Of a DNA stretch of 64,000 nt, positions 19,008 to 27,236 are shown in pieces. A program made the translations under genes and the position numbers. The notes beneath the pieces were generated by a model. It ran no database searches and was not told where the DNA came from. It worked only from the letters and a program-made list of their open reading frames with translations. The DNA is from Ramlibacter sp. PS4R-6 (GTDB taxonomy: Bacteria > Pseudomonadota > Gammaproteobacteria > Burkholderiales > Burkholderiaceae_C), in contig NZ_JBBHKA010000001.1 of assembly GCF_037572775.1 (NCBI RefSeq), positions 1,612,001 through 1,676,000 on the forward strand. Direction: 5' to 3'. Each line of letters begins with the position of its first letter. Position 1 is the stretch's first letter.

Positions 19008-21767
19008 ATGATGAGACTTTCCACGGCAAGGGCCGCGCTTGCGGCATTGGCGTTCGCCGCCCCGTTGGCGCTCGCGCAGAAGGCGCCCGCTGCCACCGAC
19101 GTGCCCATCCCGGACATCCCGTACACGAAGTTCGTGCTGAAGAACGGCCTGACGGTGATCGTGCACGAGGACCACAAGCTGCCCGTCGTGGCGATCAACA
19201 CGTGGTACCACGTGGGGTCGAAGAACGAGAAGCCCGGCAAGACCGGCTTCGCGCACCTGTTCGAGCACCTGATGTTCAGCGGCAGCGAGAACTTCAACCA
19301 GACCTACATCTCCGCGCTGCTGGGCATAGGCGCGACCGACCTGAACGGCACCACCAGCAAGGACCGCACGAACTACTTCCAGAACGTGCCGACGTCGATG
19401 CTCGACTACGTGCTGTTCGCCGAGAGCGACCGCATGGGGCACCTGCTCGGCGTGCTGGACCAGAAGAAGCTGGACCTGCAGCGCGGCGTGGTGCAGAACG
19501 AGAAGCGCAGCGGCGAGAACCAGCCCTACGGCATCGTGCGCGACCTCGTGCCGCCCAACACCTACCCGCCCGAGCACCCGTATTCGTGGACCATCATCGG
19601 CTCGATGGCCGACCTGGACGCCGCGTCGATGAAGGACGTGCAGGAGTGGTTCAAGACCTACTACGGCCCGAACAACACGATCCTGGTGCTGGCCGGCGAC
19701 ATCACGCCCGAACAGGCGCGGCAGAAGGTCGAGAAGTACTACGGCGACATCCCGCCCGGCCCGCCGATCGCCAAGCAGGCCGCATGGCCCGCGAAGATGA
19801 CGGGCACGCACCGCGGCCTGGTGCAGGACCGCGTGCCGCAGGCGCGCATCTACCGGATCTGGAACGTGCCGGGCATCCCCACGAAGGAAGACGCGCTGTT
19901 CGACGTGGCCGCGCAGATCCTCGGCGGCGGCAAGACGTCGCGCCTGTACAAGCGCCTGGTGCGGCAGGACCAGCTGGCGGTGGACGCGGTGGCGTTCAAC
20001 AATTCGTCCGAGATCGGCGGGCAGTTCAACATGCAGCTGACCGCGCGCCCCGGCGCCGACGTGCGCAAGATGGAAGCGGCGGCGGACGAAGAGTTGCAAG
20101 CGCTGCTGAAGAGCGGCCCGACGCAGGCCGAAGTGGACCTGGCCCGCACCACCATCCTGGCCGACTACGCACGCCGCGCCGAGCGCATCGGCGGCTTTGG
20201 CGGCAAGAGCGACTTGCTGGCGCAGTGCCAGACCTTCCACGGCAACCCGGAGTGCTGGAAGGACTACGTGCGCGTCGTGAAGACCGCCACGCCCGCCGTC
20301 ATCCACAGGGCGATGAAGGAATGGCTCTCGGACGGCGACTACGTGCTGGAAGTGCAGCCGTATCCGCAGGTGGCCGCGGCTTCCGCAGCACTCGACCGCA
20401 AGGCGGGCCCCGAACTCGGCAAGGCGCAGGTGCTGAAGATGCCCGAGCTGCAGAAGCTCACGCTGTCCAACGGCCTGAAGGTGCTGGTGGCCGAGCGCCA
20501 CACGGCGCCGGTGGTGAACCTGTCGCTGCTGGTCGACAGCGGCTACGCGGCCGACCCGCAGGACCTGCCGGGCCTGACGAACCTCGTCCTGCACGCGATG
20601 GAAGAGGGCACACCCACGCGCAGCGCGACGAAGATCAGCGAGGAACTGGAGCGCCTGGGCGCGACGCTGGAAACCAGCGCCAACCTCGACGGATCGTTCG
20701 TCGCGATGAACGCGCTGAAGACCACGCTGGGCCCGGCGCTGGACATCTACGCCGACGTGATCCTGCACCCCGCCTTCCCGCCGGGCGAGGTGGACCGGCT
20801 GCGCAAGGAGCAGCTGGCCGGCATCGCACGCGAGAAGGCCAGCCCCGAGGCGTCCGCGCTGCGCGTCATGCCTTCGCTGCTGTACGGCAGCGGCCATGCC
20901 TATTCGCGGCCCTTGACGGGCACGGGCACCGAAGCCGCCGTCTCGCGCATGACGCGCGACGACCTGGTGAAGTACCACCGCACGTGGTTCCGGCCGAACA
21001 ACGCGACGCTGCTGGTCGTGGGCGACACCACGGCGGCGCAGGTCAAGCCGATGCTCGAGAAGGCGTTCGCGGGCTGGAACGCGGCCGAGGTGCCGAAGAA
21101 GAACCTCGCGGCGGTCAAGCCGCCCGAGAAGGTGGCGGTGTACCTGCTGGACCGCCCCGGTTCGCAGCAGAGCGTGATCGTCGGCGGCCAGGTCGCGCAG
21201 CCGGCCGATGCCACCGAGCTCGTGCAGATGCAGCTGGTGAACAACGTGCTGGGCGGCACGTTCAGCTCGCGCATGAACATGAACCTGCGCGAGGACAAGC
21301 ACTGGTCGTACGGCGTGTACAGCCAGTTGCGCGCGGCACTCGGCCAGCGCCCGCTGGTCTCCGTCTCGGCCGTGCAGAGCGACAAGACCTCCGAAGCATT
21401 CAGGGAAGTCGTGAACGAGTACGCCGGCGTTGCCGGTGCGCGCCCGATCACCGCGGCGGAACTGAAGGTGGCCCAGGACCGCGAAACGCTGGCGCTGCCC
21501 GGCCGCTTCGAAACGACGGTGGAGCTGTCGAAGGCGTATGCCAACGTGCTGCAGTACCGCCTGCCCGAGGACTACTACACGCGCATCACGCCCACGGTGC
21601 TGGCCTTCACGCCGGACCAGGCGAATGCGCTGGCCAGGAAGTTCCTGTTGCCCAACCAGCAGGTGTGGGTGGTGGTGGGCGACATGGCCAAGGTGGAGGC
21701 GGGCATCCGCGCGCTGAATGTCGGCGAGGTCCACCGCATCGATGCCGACGGAAAGATCCTGAAATGA
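19008..21767 (+). CDS. M16-family zinc metallopeptidase, two-domain, exported
   Basis: A 919-residue pitrilysin-family (M16) peptidase with a signal peptide (cleavage near ALA-QKA). The first domain has the inverted zinc motif HLFEH (His83, Glu86, His87) and the third ligand Glu165 in VVQNEKR, so it should be active. The second M16 domain (about residue 470 onward) has LVLHAMEE in place of the zinc motif and is probably a non-catalytic substrate clamp, as is usual. It starts 7 bases after the ABC ATPase, behind AGGGG. It likely cuts peptides in the periplasm before uptake. Confidence 0.9.
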   Translation: MMRLSTARAALAALAFAAPLALAQKAPAATDVPIPDIPYTKFVLKNGLTVIVHEDHKLPVVAINTWYHVGSKNEKPGKTGFAHLFEHLMFSGSENFNQTYISALLGIGATDLNGTTSKDRTNYFQNVPTSMLDYVLFAESDRMGHLLGVLDQKKLDLQRGVVQNEKRSGENQPYGIVRDLVPPNTYPPEHPYSWTIIGSMADLDAASMKDVQEWFKTYYGPNNTILVLAGDITPEQARQKVEKYYGDIPPGPPIAKQAAWPAKMTGTHRGLVQDRVPQARIYRIWNVPGIPTKEDALFDVAAQILGGGKTSRLYKRLVRQDQLAVDAVAFNNSSEIGGQFNMQLTARPGADVRKMEAAADEELQALLKSGPTQAEVDLARTTILADYARRAERIGGFGGKSDLLAQCQTFHGNPECWKDYVRVVKTATPAVIHRAMKEWLSDGDYVLEVQPYPQVAAASAALDRKAGPELGKAQVLKMPELQKLTLSNGLKVLVAERHTAPVVNLSLLVDSGYAADPQDLPGLTNLVLHAMEEGTPTRSATKISEELERLGATLETSANLDGSFVAMNALKTTLGPALDIYADVILHPAFPPGEVDRLRKEQLAGIAREKASPEASALRVMPSLLYGSGHAYSRPLTGTGTEAAVSRMTRDDLVKYHRTWFRPNNATLLVVGDTTAAQVKPMLEKAFAGWNAAEVPKKNLAAVKPPEKVAVYLLDRPGSQQSVIVGGQVAQPADATELVQMQLVNNVLGGTFSSRMNMNLREDKHWSYGVYSQLRAALGQRPLVSVSAVQSDKTSEAFREVVNEYAGVAGARPITAAELKVAQDRETLALPGRFETTVELSKAYANVLQYRLPEDYYTRITPTVLAFTPDQANALARKFLLPNQQVWVVVGDMAKVEAGIRALNVGEVHRIDADGKILK

Positions 21768-23542
21768 AGACGATGAAGAAGCTGGCGGCGGTTGCGCTCG
21801 CGTTGGCATGCGCGCACGCGCTGGCGGCGGCGGATGCAGCGGAAACGAAAAAGCTCCACGCGCTGTTCGATTCCCAGTGGGAGACGCAGGCCCGCGAGTT
21901 CCCCGAGCTGAGCACCTTCCGCGGCGACTACCGCTACAACGACAGGCTCTCCGACCGCTCGCCCGCCGCGCGTGCCGCCTACGACGCGAAGGAACGGGAC
22001 TGGCTGCGGCAGGCCCGGGCGATCCGGCGGGACAAGCTCTCGCCGACGGACAAGGTCTCGCTGGACATCTTCGTGCACCAGCAGGGCGAGGCCGTGGAGG
22101 AGCATGCGTTCAAGGGCTATCGCTCCATGTTGATCGGCGCGCTGGACGGCGCGCAGACCCAGGCTGCCGACCTGGCCCGCCAGGTCCCGATGGAAAAGGC
22201 CGCGCAGGCGCAGCAGTTCCTCAAGCGGTTCGCCGCCTACCCCAAATACGTGGACGAGCAGATCGTGCAGATGCGCGAAGGCGCCGCGGTGGGCTGGGTG
22301 CCCGCCAAGGGCGTGCTCGAACGCGCCCTTGCGCAGCTGGACGACCAGCTGGCGATGAAGGCGGACGACAGCCCGTGGTTCGCGCCCTTCAAGAAGCTGG
22401 GCGCCGACGTGACTGCCGCCGAGCGGGACAGGCTCCAGGCCGCGGCCCGCGAGGCCATCCCGCGGGACGTCGTGCCGCCGCTGCGCAAGCTGCGCGCGTT
22501 CATCGTGACCGAGCTGGTGCCCAGGGCCCCGGAGAACGGCGCGCTGCGCAACTACCCCGACGGCGCGAAGGTGTACGACTACCTCGTGCGCTCGCGCACC
22601 ACCACAAACCTGAAGGCCGAGCAGGTCCATGCCATCGGCATGCGCGAGCTGGCCGCCATCCGCAAGGACATGGAAGGCGTGATGCAGCAGGTGAAGTTCG
22701 AGGGCAGCTTCCCGCAGTTCGTCCAGTACCTGAACACCGACCCCCGGTTCTTCTACAAGGACAACGACGGCAACGAGATGCTCGAGGGCTACCGCGCCAT
22801 CGGCAAGCGCATCGACGCCGAGCTGCCGCGCTACTTCGCCGAGCTGCCGCGTGCGCCGTACGGCGTGCGCGCCATGCCCACGTACAAGGGCCCCGATGCG
22901 GCGGAGTACTACGACCAGCCCGCGATGGACGGCTCGCGCCCCGGCTACTTCAACGCCAACGTCATGGGCCTGAACGCCAAGCCGAAGTGGGCCATGGCCA
23001 CCTTGACCGCCCATGAAGCCGTGCCGGGGCATCACCTGCAGACGGCGCGGTCGCAGGAGATGGGTACGCTGCCGAAATTCCGCCGCATGAGCTGGTTCGT
23101 CGCCTACGGCGAAGGCTGGGCCGTTTACGGGGAAAGGCTCGCGCGGGAGATGGGCATCTTCGACAACGACCCTTACTCGCTGTTCGGCCACCTGCAGTGG
23201 CAGGCGTTCCGCGCGGCGCGCCTCGTCGTCGACACCGGCATCCACTCGATGGGCTGGTCGCGCCAGCAGGCGATCGACTTCATGGTGGAGCGCACGGGCG
23301 TGGACCGCAATTTCGTCTCGTCCGAAGTCGACCGCTACACGTCCGACCCCGGGCAGGCGCTGGGCTACATGATCGGTGCGCTCAAGATCGGCGAGCTGCG
23401 GCAGAGCGCAAAGGCCCGGCTTGGCGACAAGTTCGAGGTGCGCCGCTTCCACAACGTCGTGCTCGATAGCGGCCCTGTGCCGCTGGACGTGATGGAGAAG
23501 CTGGTGGACGAGTGGGTGGCGAAAGAGGCTGCTCGCCGCTGA
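21764..23542 (+). CDS. DUF885-family metallopeptidase-like protein, exported
   Basis: A 592-residue DUF885 protein with a signal peptide (MKTMKKLAAVALALACAHA). The family motif HEAVPGHHLQ lies near residues 416-426 and a second conserved block, AYGEGWAVYGE, about 30 residues later; together they look like the HExxx...E zinc site of gluzincin-type peptidases. Its ATG overlaps the M16 stop by four bases, so the two are co-translated. The pairing of two secreted peptidases with a peptide ABC transporter suggests stepwise digestion and import. The substrate is unknown. Confidence 0.85.
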   Translation: MKTMKKLAAVALALACAHALAAADAAETKKLHALFDSQWETQAREFPELSTFRGDYRYNDRLSDRSPAARAAYDAKERDWLRQARAIRRDKLSPTDKVSLDIFVHQQGEAVEEHAFKGYRSMLIGALDGAQTQAADLARQVPMEKAAQAQQFLKRFAAYPKYVDEQIVQMREGAAVGWVPAKGVLERALAQLDDQLAMKADDSPWFAPFKKLGADVTAAERDRLQAAAREAIPRDVVPPLRKLRAFIVTELVPRAPENGALRNYPDGAKVYDYLVRSRTTTNLKAEQVHAIGMRELAAIRKDMEGVMQQVKFEGSFPQFVQYLNTDPRFFYKDNDGNEMLEGYRAIGKRIDAELPRYFAELPRAPYGVRAMPTYKGPDAAEYYDQPAMDGSRPGYFNANVMGLNAKPKWAMATLTAHEAVPGHHLQTARSQEMGTLPKFRRMSWFVAYGEGWAVYGERLAREMGIFDNDPYSLFGHLQWQAFRAARLVVDTGIHSMGWSRQQAIDFMVERTGVDRNFVSSEVDRYTSDPGQALGYMIGALKIGELRQSAKARLGDKFEVRRFHNVVLDSGPVPLDVMEKLVDEWVAKEAARR

Positions 23543-23549
23543 CCCAGCC

Positions 23550-23570
23550 AATGGGGGTCAGATTCCCATT
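23550..23570. repeat. Short hairpin in convergent gap, possible REP remnant
   Basis: AATGGG and CCCATT form a perfect 6-bp stem around a 9-base loop, between the stop codons of the convergent DUF885 and DapA-family genes. A GGGGTCAGATTCCC-like sequence of this kind is seen near REP-associated tyrosine transposases in many Pseudomonadota, from memory. No transposase is present. It could equally serve as a weak bidirectional terminator. Confidence 0.35.
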
Positions 23571-24449
23571 TCAGGACTGCAGCGCGGCGTGCAGTGAGCG
23601 CGCATCGTCCGCGCTGCGCGGCGCGATGGGCGGCACGGTGCGCATCCACTCGGCATCGCCATAGCGCTGCGCCAGCGCGGCTTTGACGCTCGCGACGAGA
23701 TTGACTTTCGCGAGCAACGTGCGATGCGCGGTGGCGCGTTCGCTGCGCACTTTTGCATCCGCCGCGCCCTGCCACGCCGCCTGCGAATCGGCCGCCGTGA
23801 GGTTGGTGGTCGCGGAGATGCAGCCCGCGAAGCCGTCGTCCTTCGCATGGATCAACGACGCCTCCGAACTGGGAAACACGTCGAAGCCCGGCACCGCCTT
23901 CACCACCGCGCGCGAATACGACAGGTCGCCCGAGCTGTCCTTCAGCCCCACGAGCTGCGCATGGCGCTTCTTCAGCTCGACGATCGTTTCCAGCGGCCAT
24001 GCGACGCCCGTGTTCTGCGGGATGTGGTACAGGTAGATCGCGAGCTGAGGCCGCTGCACGCGCTTGAGCAGCTCGTCGACATAGGCTGTGAGCGCCGCAG
24101 GCGACGGGTCGGGATAGAAGAAGGGCGGCAGCACCAGCGCGCCGGCGAAGCCCAGGTCCGCCGCGGCCTGCGTGAGCTGCACGCTCTCGGCCAGCGAACA
24201 CACGCCCGTGCCCACCATGAATTTCGCCAGCGGCAGGCCCGATGACGCGATGTCGCGCATGAGCTGCAGGCGCTGCGCCACGGGCAGTGAGTTGGCCTCC
24301 CCCGTCGTCCCCAGCAGGTTGATGCCGTCGCAGCCGCCCGCGAGCAGTTCGCGGCAATGCTTCGCCAGGCGCTGCGCATCGGGCGCGTAGTCGGCCGACA
24401 CCGGCGTGGGAACCGCCGCGATCACGCCACGTAGTTCTCTTGGCTTCAT
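23571..24449 (-). CDS. DapA-family aldolase (dihydrodipicolinate synthase-like)
   Basis: A 292-residue TIM-barrel class I aldolase. The Schiff-base Lys170 lies in VGLKDSSGD, Tyr141 is in YLYHIPQ, and the pyruvate-binding GTTGE is at residues 47-51. True DapA sits in lysine operons. Here the neighbour is a divergent sugar-acid-type dehydratase, so a role in splitting 2-keto-3-deoxy sugar acids to pyruvate plus an aldehyde, or their dehydration, is more likely (inference). The start lies only 29 bases from the divergent dehydratase start. Confidence 0.85.
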   Translation of the reverse strand: MKPRELRGVIAAVPTPVSADYAPDAQRLAKHCRELLAGGCDGINLLGTTGEANSLPVAQRLQLMRDIASSGLPLAKFMVGTGVCSLAESVQLTQAAADLGFAGALVLPPFFYPDPSPAALTAYVDELLKRVQRPQLAIYLYHIPQNTGVAWPLETIVELKKRHAQLVGLKDSSGDLSYSRAVVKAVPGFDVFPSSEASLIHAKDDGFAGCISATTNLTAADSQAAWQGAADAKVRSERATAHRTLLAKVNLVASVKAALAQRYGDAEWMRTVPPIAPRSADDARSLHAALQS

Positions 24450-24478
24450 GTTGTCGATCCCGGAGGAATCGAGGCATC
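24450..24478. promoter_or_regulatory. 29-base divergent start region, aldolase/dehydratase
   Basis: The two start codons are separated by only 29 bases, which contain GGAGGAA for the dehydratase (24462-24468). There is no room for two complete promoters, so one or both promoters must lie inside the opposite coding region, or expression depends on a leaderless or distant promoter. Confidence 0.4.
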
Positions 24479-26230
24479 ATGCACGCGGAGACCCCCATGG
24501 CACAACCCAAAGATCCCGCCGGCATGCGCAAGGGACTGACGAGCTACGGCGACACCGGCTTCAGCCTGTTCCTGCGCAAGGCGTTCATCAAGGGCGCGGG
24601 CTACAGCGACGCCGCGCTGGACCGCCCCGTCATCGGCATCGCCGACACCGGCAGCGACTTCAACCCCTGCCACGGCAACGCGCCGCAGCTCATCGAGGCC
24701 GTGCAGCGCGGCGTGATGCTCGCCGGCGGCCTGCCCGTGAAGTTCCCGACCATCTCCATTCACGAGAGCTTCGCGCAGCCCACCAGCATGTACCTGCGCA
24801 ACCTGATGGCGATGGAGACGGAGGAGATGATCCGCGCCCAGCCGATGGACGCCGTGGTGCTGATCGGCGGCTGCGACAAGACCGTGCCCGCGCAGCTGAT
24901 GGGCGCGGCGTCGGCGAACATTCCCGCCATCCAGCTCATCACGGGTTCGATGCTCACGGGCTCGCACCGCGGCGAAACCGTGGGCGCCTGCACCGACTGC
25001 CGCCGCTACTGGGGCAAGTTCCGCGCGCAGGAGATCGAGGAACAGGAAGTCGCCGCCGTGAACGACCAGCTCGTGCCCAGCGTCGGCACGTGTTCGGTGA
25101 TGGGCACGGCCAGCACCATGGCGTGCATCGCCGAGGCATTGGGCATGACCGTGCCGGGCGGCGCCTCGCCGCCCGCCGTGACGGCGGCGCGCATGCGTGT
25201 GGCCGAAGAAACCGGCACCGTGGCCGTTCAGATGGCGAAGACCGGCCTGACCGTCGACAAGATCCTCACCGACAAGGCCTTCGAGAACGCGATGCGCGTG
25301 CTGCTCGCCATCGGCGGCTCGACGAATGCCATCGTGCACCTCACGGCCATCGCCGGGCGTTTGGGCTTCGAGGTCGACCTGCAGGCGCTGGACCGCATGG
25401 GCCGAGAAACGCCGGTGCTCGTGGACCTCAAGCCCTCGGGCCAGCACTACATGGAGCACTTCCATGCGGCGGGCGGCATGGCGACGCTGCTGCGCGAGCT
25501 CAAGCCGCTCCTGCACCTCGATTGCCTGACGGTGACGGGACGCACGCTGGGCGACGAGCTCGAAGCGGCCCCGCCCGCCTTCAAGCAGGACGTCGTGCGC
25601 ACGATGGCCAACCCGATCTACCCGCAAGGCGGCATCGCCGTGCTCAAGGGCAACCTCGCGCCGGGCGGCGCGATCATCAAGCAGTCCGCGGCCCACCCGA
25701 AGCTGATGGAACACGAGGGCCGCGCCGTGGTCTTCGAGAACCTCGAGGACATGGCCGCGCGCATCGACAGCGACGGCCTGGACGTCACCGCCGACGACAT
25801 CCTGGTGCTGAAGAACATCGGGCCGAAGGGCGCGCCGGGCATGCCCGAGGCGGGCTACATGCCCATTCCGCTGAAGCTCGCGCGCGCGGGCGTGAAGGAC
25901 ATCGTGCGCATCTCCGACGGCCGCATGAGCGGCACCGCCTTCGGCACCATCGTGCTGCACGTGACGCCCGAGTCGGCGATCGGCGGGCCGCTGGCGCACG
26001 TGCGAAGCGGCGACCGCATCCGCCTGAGCGTGAAGAACCGCGAGATCAGCCTGCTGGTTCCCGACGACGAACTGGCGCGGCGCGCGCGCGAAAACCCCGT
26101 GAAGGAACCGGTGGCCGACCGCGGCTACCGCAAGCTGTTCCTGCAGTGCGTGACGCAGGCCGACCAGGGCGTGGACTTCGACTTCCTGCGCGCGCCGAAG
26201 ATGCGCGGCAAGACGCCGCGGGTGCCCTAG
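24479..26230 (+). CDS. IlvD/Edd-family dehydratase, sugar-acid (arabinonate-type) subgroup
   Basis: A 583-residue Fe-S dehydratase that removes water from dihydroxy acids. Candidate cluster ligands are Cys64 (FNPCH), Cys132 (GGCDKT) and Cys205 (GTCSVMG). An ACTDCRRYW block (residues 170-178) is typical of pentonate/hexonate dehydratases and not of the branched-chain amino-acid enzyme. The ATG at 24479 follows GGAGGAA; another at 24497 has its own GGAG and cannot be excluded. With the adjacent DapA-family aldolase it could turn a sugar acid into a 2-keto-3-deoxy acid. Its stop overlaps the stop of the next gene on the other strand (CTAG). Confidence 0.85.
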   Translation: MHAETPMAQPKDPAGMRKGLTSYGDTGFSLFLRKAFIKGAGYSDAALDRPVIGIADTGSDFNPCHGNAPQLIEAVQRGVMLAGGLPVKFPTISIHESFAQPTSMYLRNLMAMETEEMIRAQPMDAVVLIGGCDKTVPAQLMGAASANIPAIQLITGSMLTGSHRGETVGACTDCRRYWGKFRAQEIEEQEVAAVNDQLVPSVGTCSVMGTASTMACIAEALGMTVPGGASPPAVTAARMRVAEETGTVAVQMAKTGLTVDKILTDKAFENAMRVLLAIGGSTNAIVHLTAIAGRLGFEVDLQALDRMGRETPVLVDLKPSGQHYMEHFHAAGGMATLLRELKPLLHLDCLTVTGRTLGDELEAAPPAFKQDVVRTMANPIYPQGGIAVLKGNLAPGGAIIKQSAAHPKLMEHEGRAVVFENLEDMAARIDSDGLDVTADDILVLKNIGPKGAPGMPEAGYMPIPLKLARAGVKDIVRISDGRMSGTAFGTIVLHVTPESAIGGPLAHVRSGDRIRLSVKNREISLLVPDDELARRARENPVKEPVADRGYRKLFLQCVTQADQGVDFDFLRAPKMRGKTPRVP

Positions 26231-27231
26231 GCCAGCGCCTTCGCCAGGATCGGCAGGCTGACGTCCATCCGGTAGTCGACCGAGGAGTGGTTGTCCTCGA
26301 ACTCCTCGTACACGTGCGGCACGCCCAGCGCCTGCAGGCGCTTGTGCATGCGCCGCGCGCCATAGACCAGGTTGTACTGGTCGACGTCGCCGCAGTCGAT
26401 GTACAGCGCCTTGAGCGCCTTCAGGCCCGCGCCGTGCCGCTCCACCAGCGTCAGCGGGTCCCACGCCATCCAGTTGGCCCAGCGCTCCGGGATGAGTTCG
26501 CAGGTGTCCAGCGTCACCGGCAGCCGCACGCCGTAGCGGGCGGAAGGGTCCGGGTCGAAGCTCGCGGCTTGCGCGAACATCATGAGGATGTGGACGTCGC
26601 TGTCCTTGGTCTTCTTCGCCGCCCAGAAATCGTCGATCCACTTGCCGATGTCGGGCTGCTTGGCCAGCGCGCGCAGCACGGGGACGAATTCGTGGCGGTA
26701 CATCAGGTCGAAGCCCATGTCGCCCGAGTGCACGGCGGCCGCGCTCCAGTAGTCGGGGTGCAGCAGCGCATGGACCATGGCGCCATAGCCGCCGCTGGAT
26801 TTGCCGAAGATGCCGCGGCGGCCGGCGCCGCCGCAGCCGAACTTCGCTTCGACCAGCGGCACCGCCTCCGTTCGGATGAAGTCGTCCCACCGCCCCATGG
26901 CGGGCGAGTTCACGTACTGGTTGCCGCCCAGTTTCGTGAAGCAGTCCGGGAAGGCGACCGCGACGGGCGGCATGTGCCCCTCGGCGATGAGGCGGTCCAG
27001 CCGCTCGGGCAGGTTCTCGCCGAAATTCTTCCAGTTGGTGTGCACGGGCCCGCCGCCCGTGAAGCCCACCACGTCCACCAGCAGCGGCAGGCCGCGGCCG
27101 TCGTGGCCGTGCGGCACGTAGACGTCGACGGTGCGGTGGGTCGGATCGCCCAGCAGGTTGTCCTTGATTGCCGTGCTGTCGATCGCCAGGCGGTGGACCG
27201 TCCCGGCCGGCGTGTCGGGGTTCTTTCGCAT
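26227..27231 (-). CDS. Putative esterase (esterase D/feruloyl-esterase-like alpha/beta hydrolase)
   Basis: A 334-residue alpha/beta hydrolase of the putative esterase family. The nucleophile is probably Ser145 in GKSSGG, and DNHSS near the C-terminus may hold the catalytic His. There is no signal peptide. The ATG at 27231 follows five bases after the S9 peptidase stop, with AGGTGA overlapping that stop, so it is the last gene of the prfB-pepN-pfp-S9 run. Long upstream frame extension is antisense shadow. The substrate is unknown. Confidence 0.8.
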   Translation of the reverse strand: MRKNPDTPAGTVHRLAIDSTAIKDNLLGDPTHRTVDVYVPHGHDGRGLPLLVDVVGFTGGGPVHTNWKNFGENLPERLDRLIAEGHMPPVAVAFPDCFTKLGGNQYVNSPAMGRWDDFIRTEAVPLVEAKFGCGGAGRRGIFGKSSGGYGAMVHALLHPDYWSAAAVHSGDMGFDLMYRHEFVPVLRALAKQPDIGKWIDDFWAAKKTKDSDVHILMMFAQAASFDPDPSARYGVRLPVTLDTCELIPERWANWMAWDPLTLVERHGAGLKALKALYIDCGDVDQYNLVYGARRMHKRLQALGVPHVYEEFEDNHSSVDYRMDVSLPILAKALA

Positions 27232-27236
27232 GCGTG

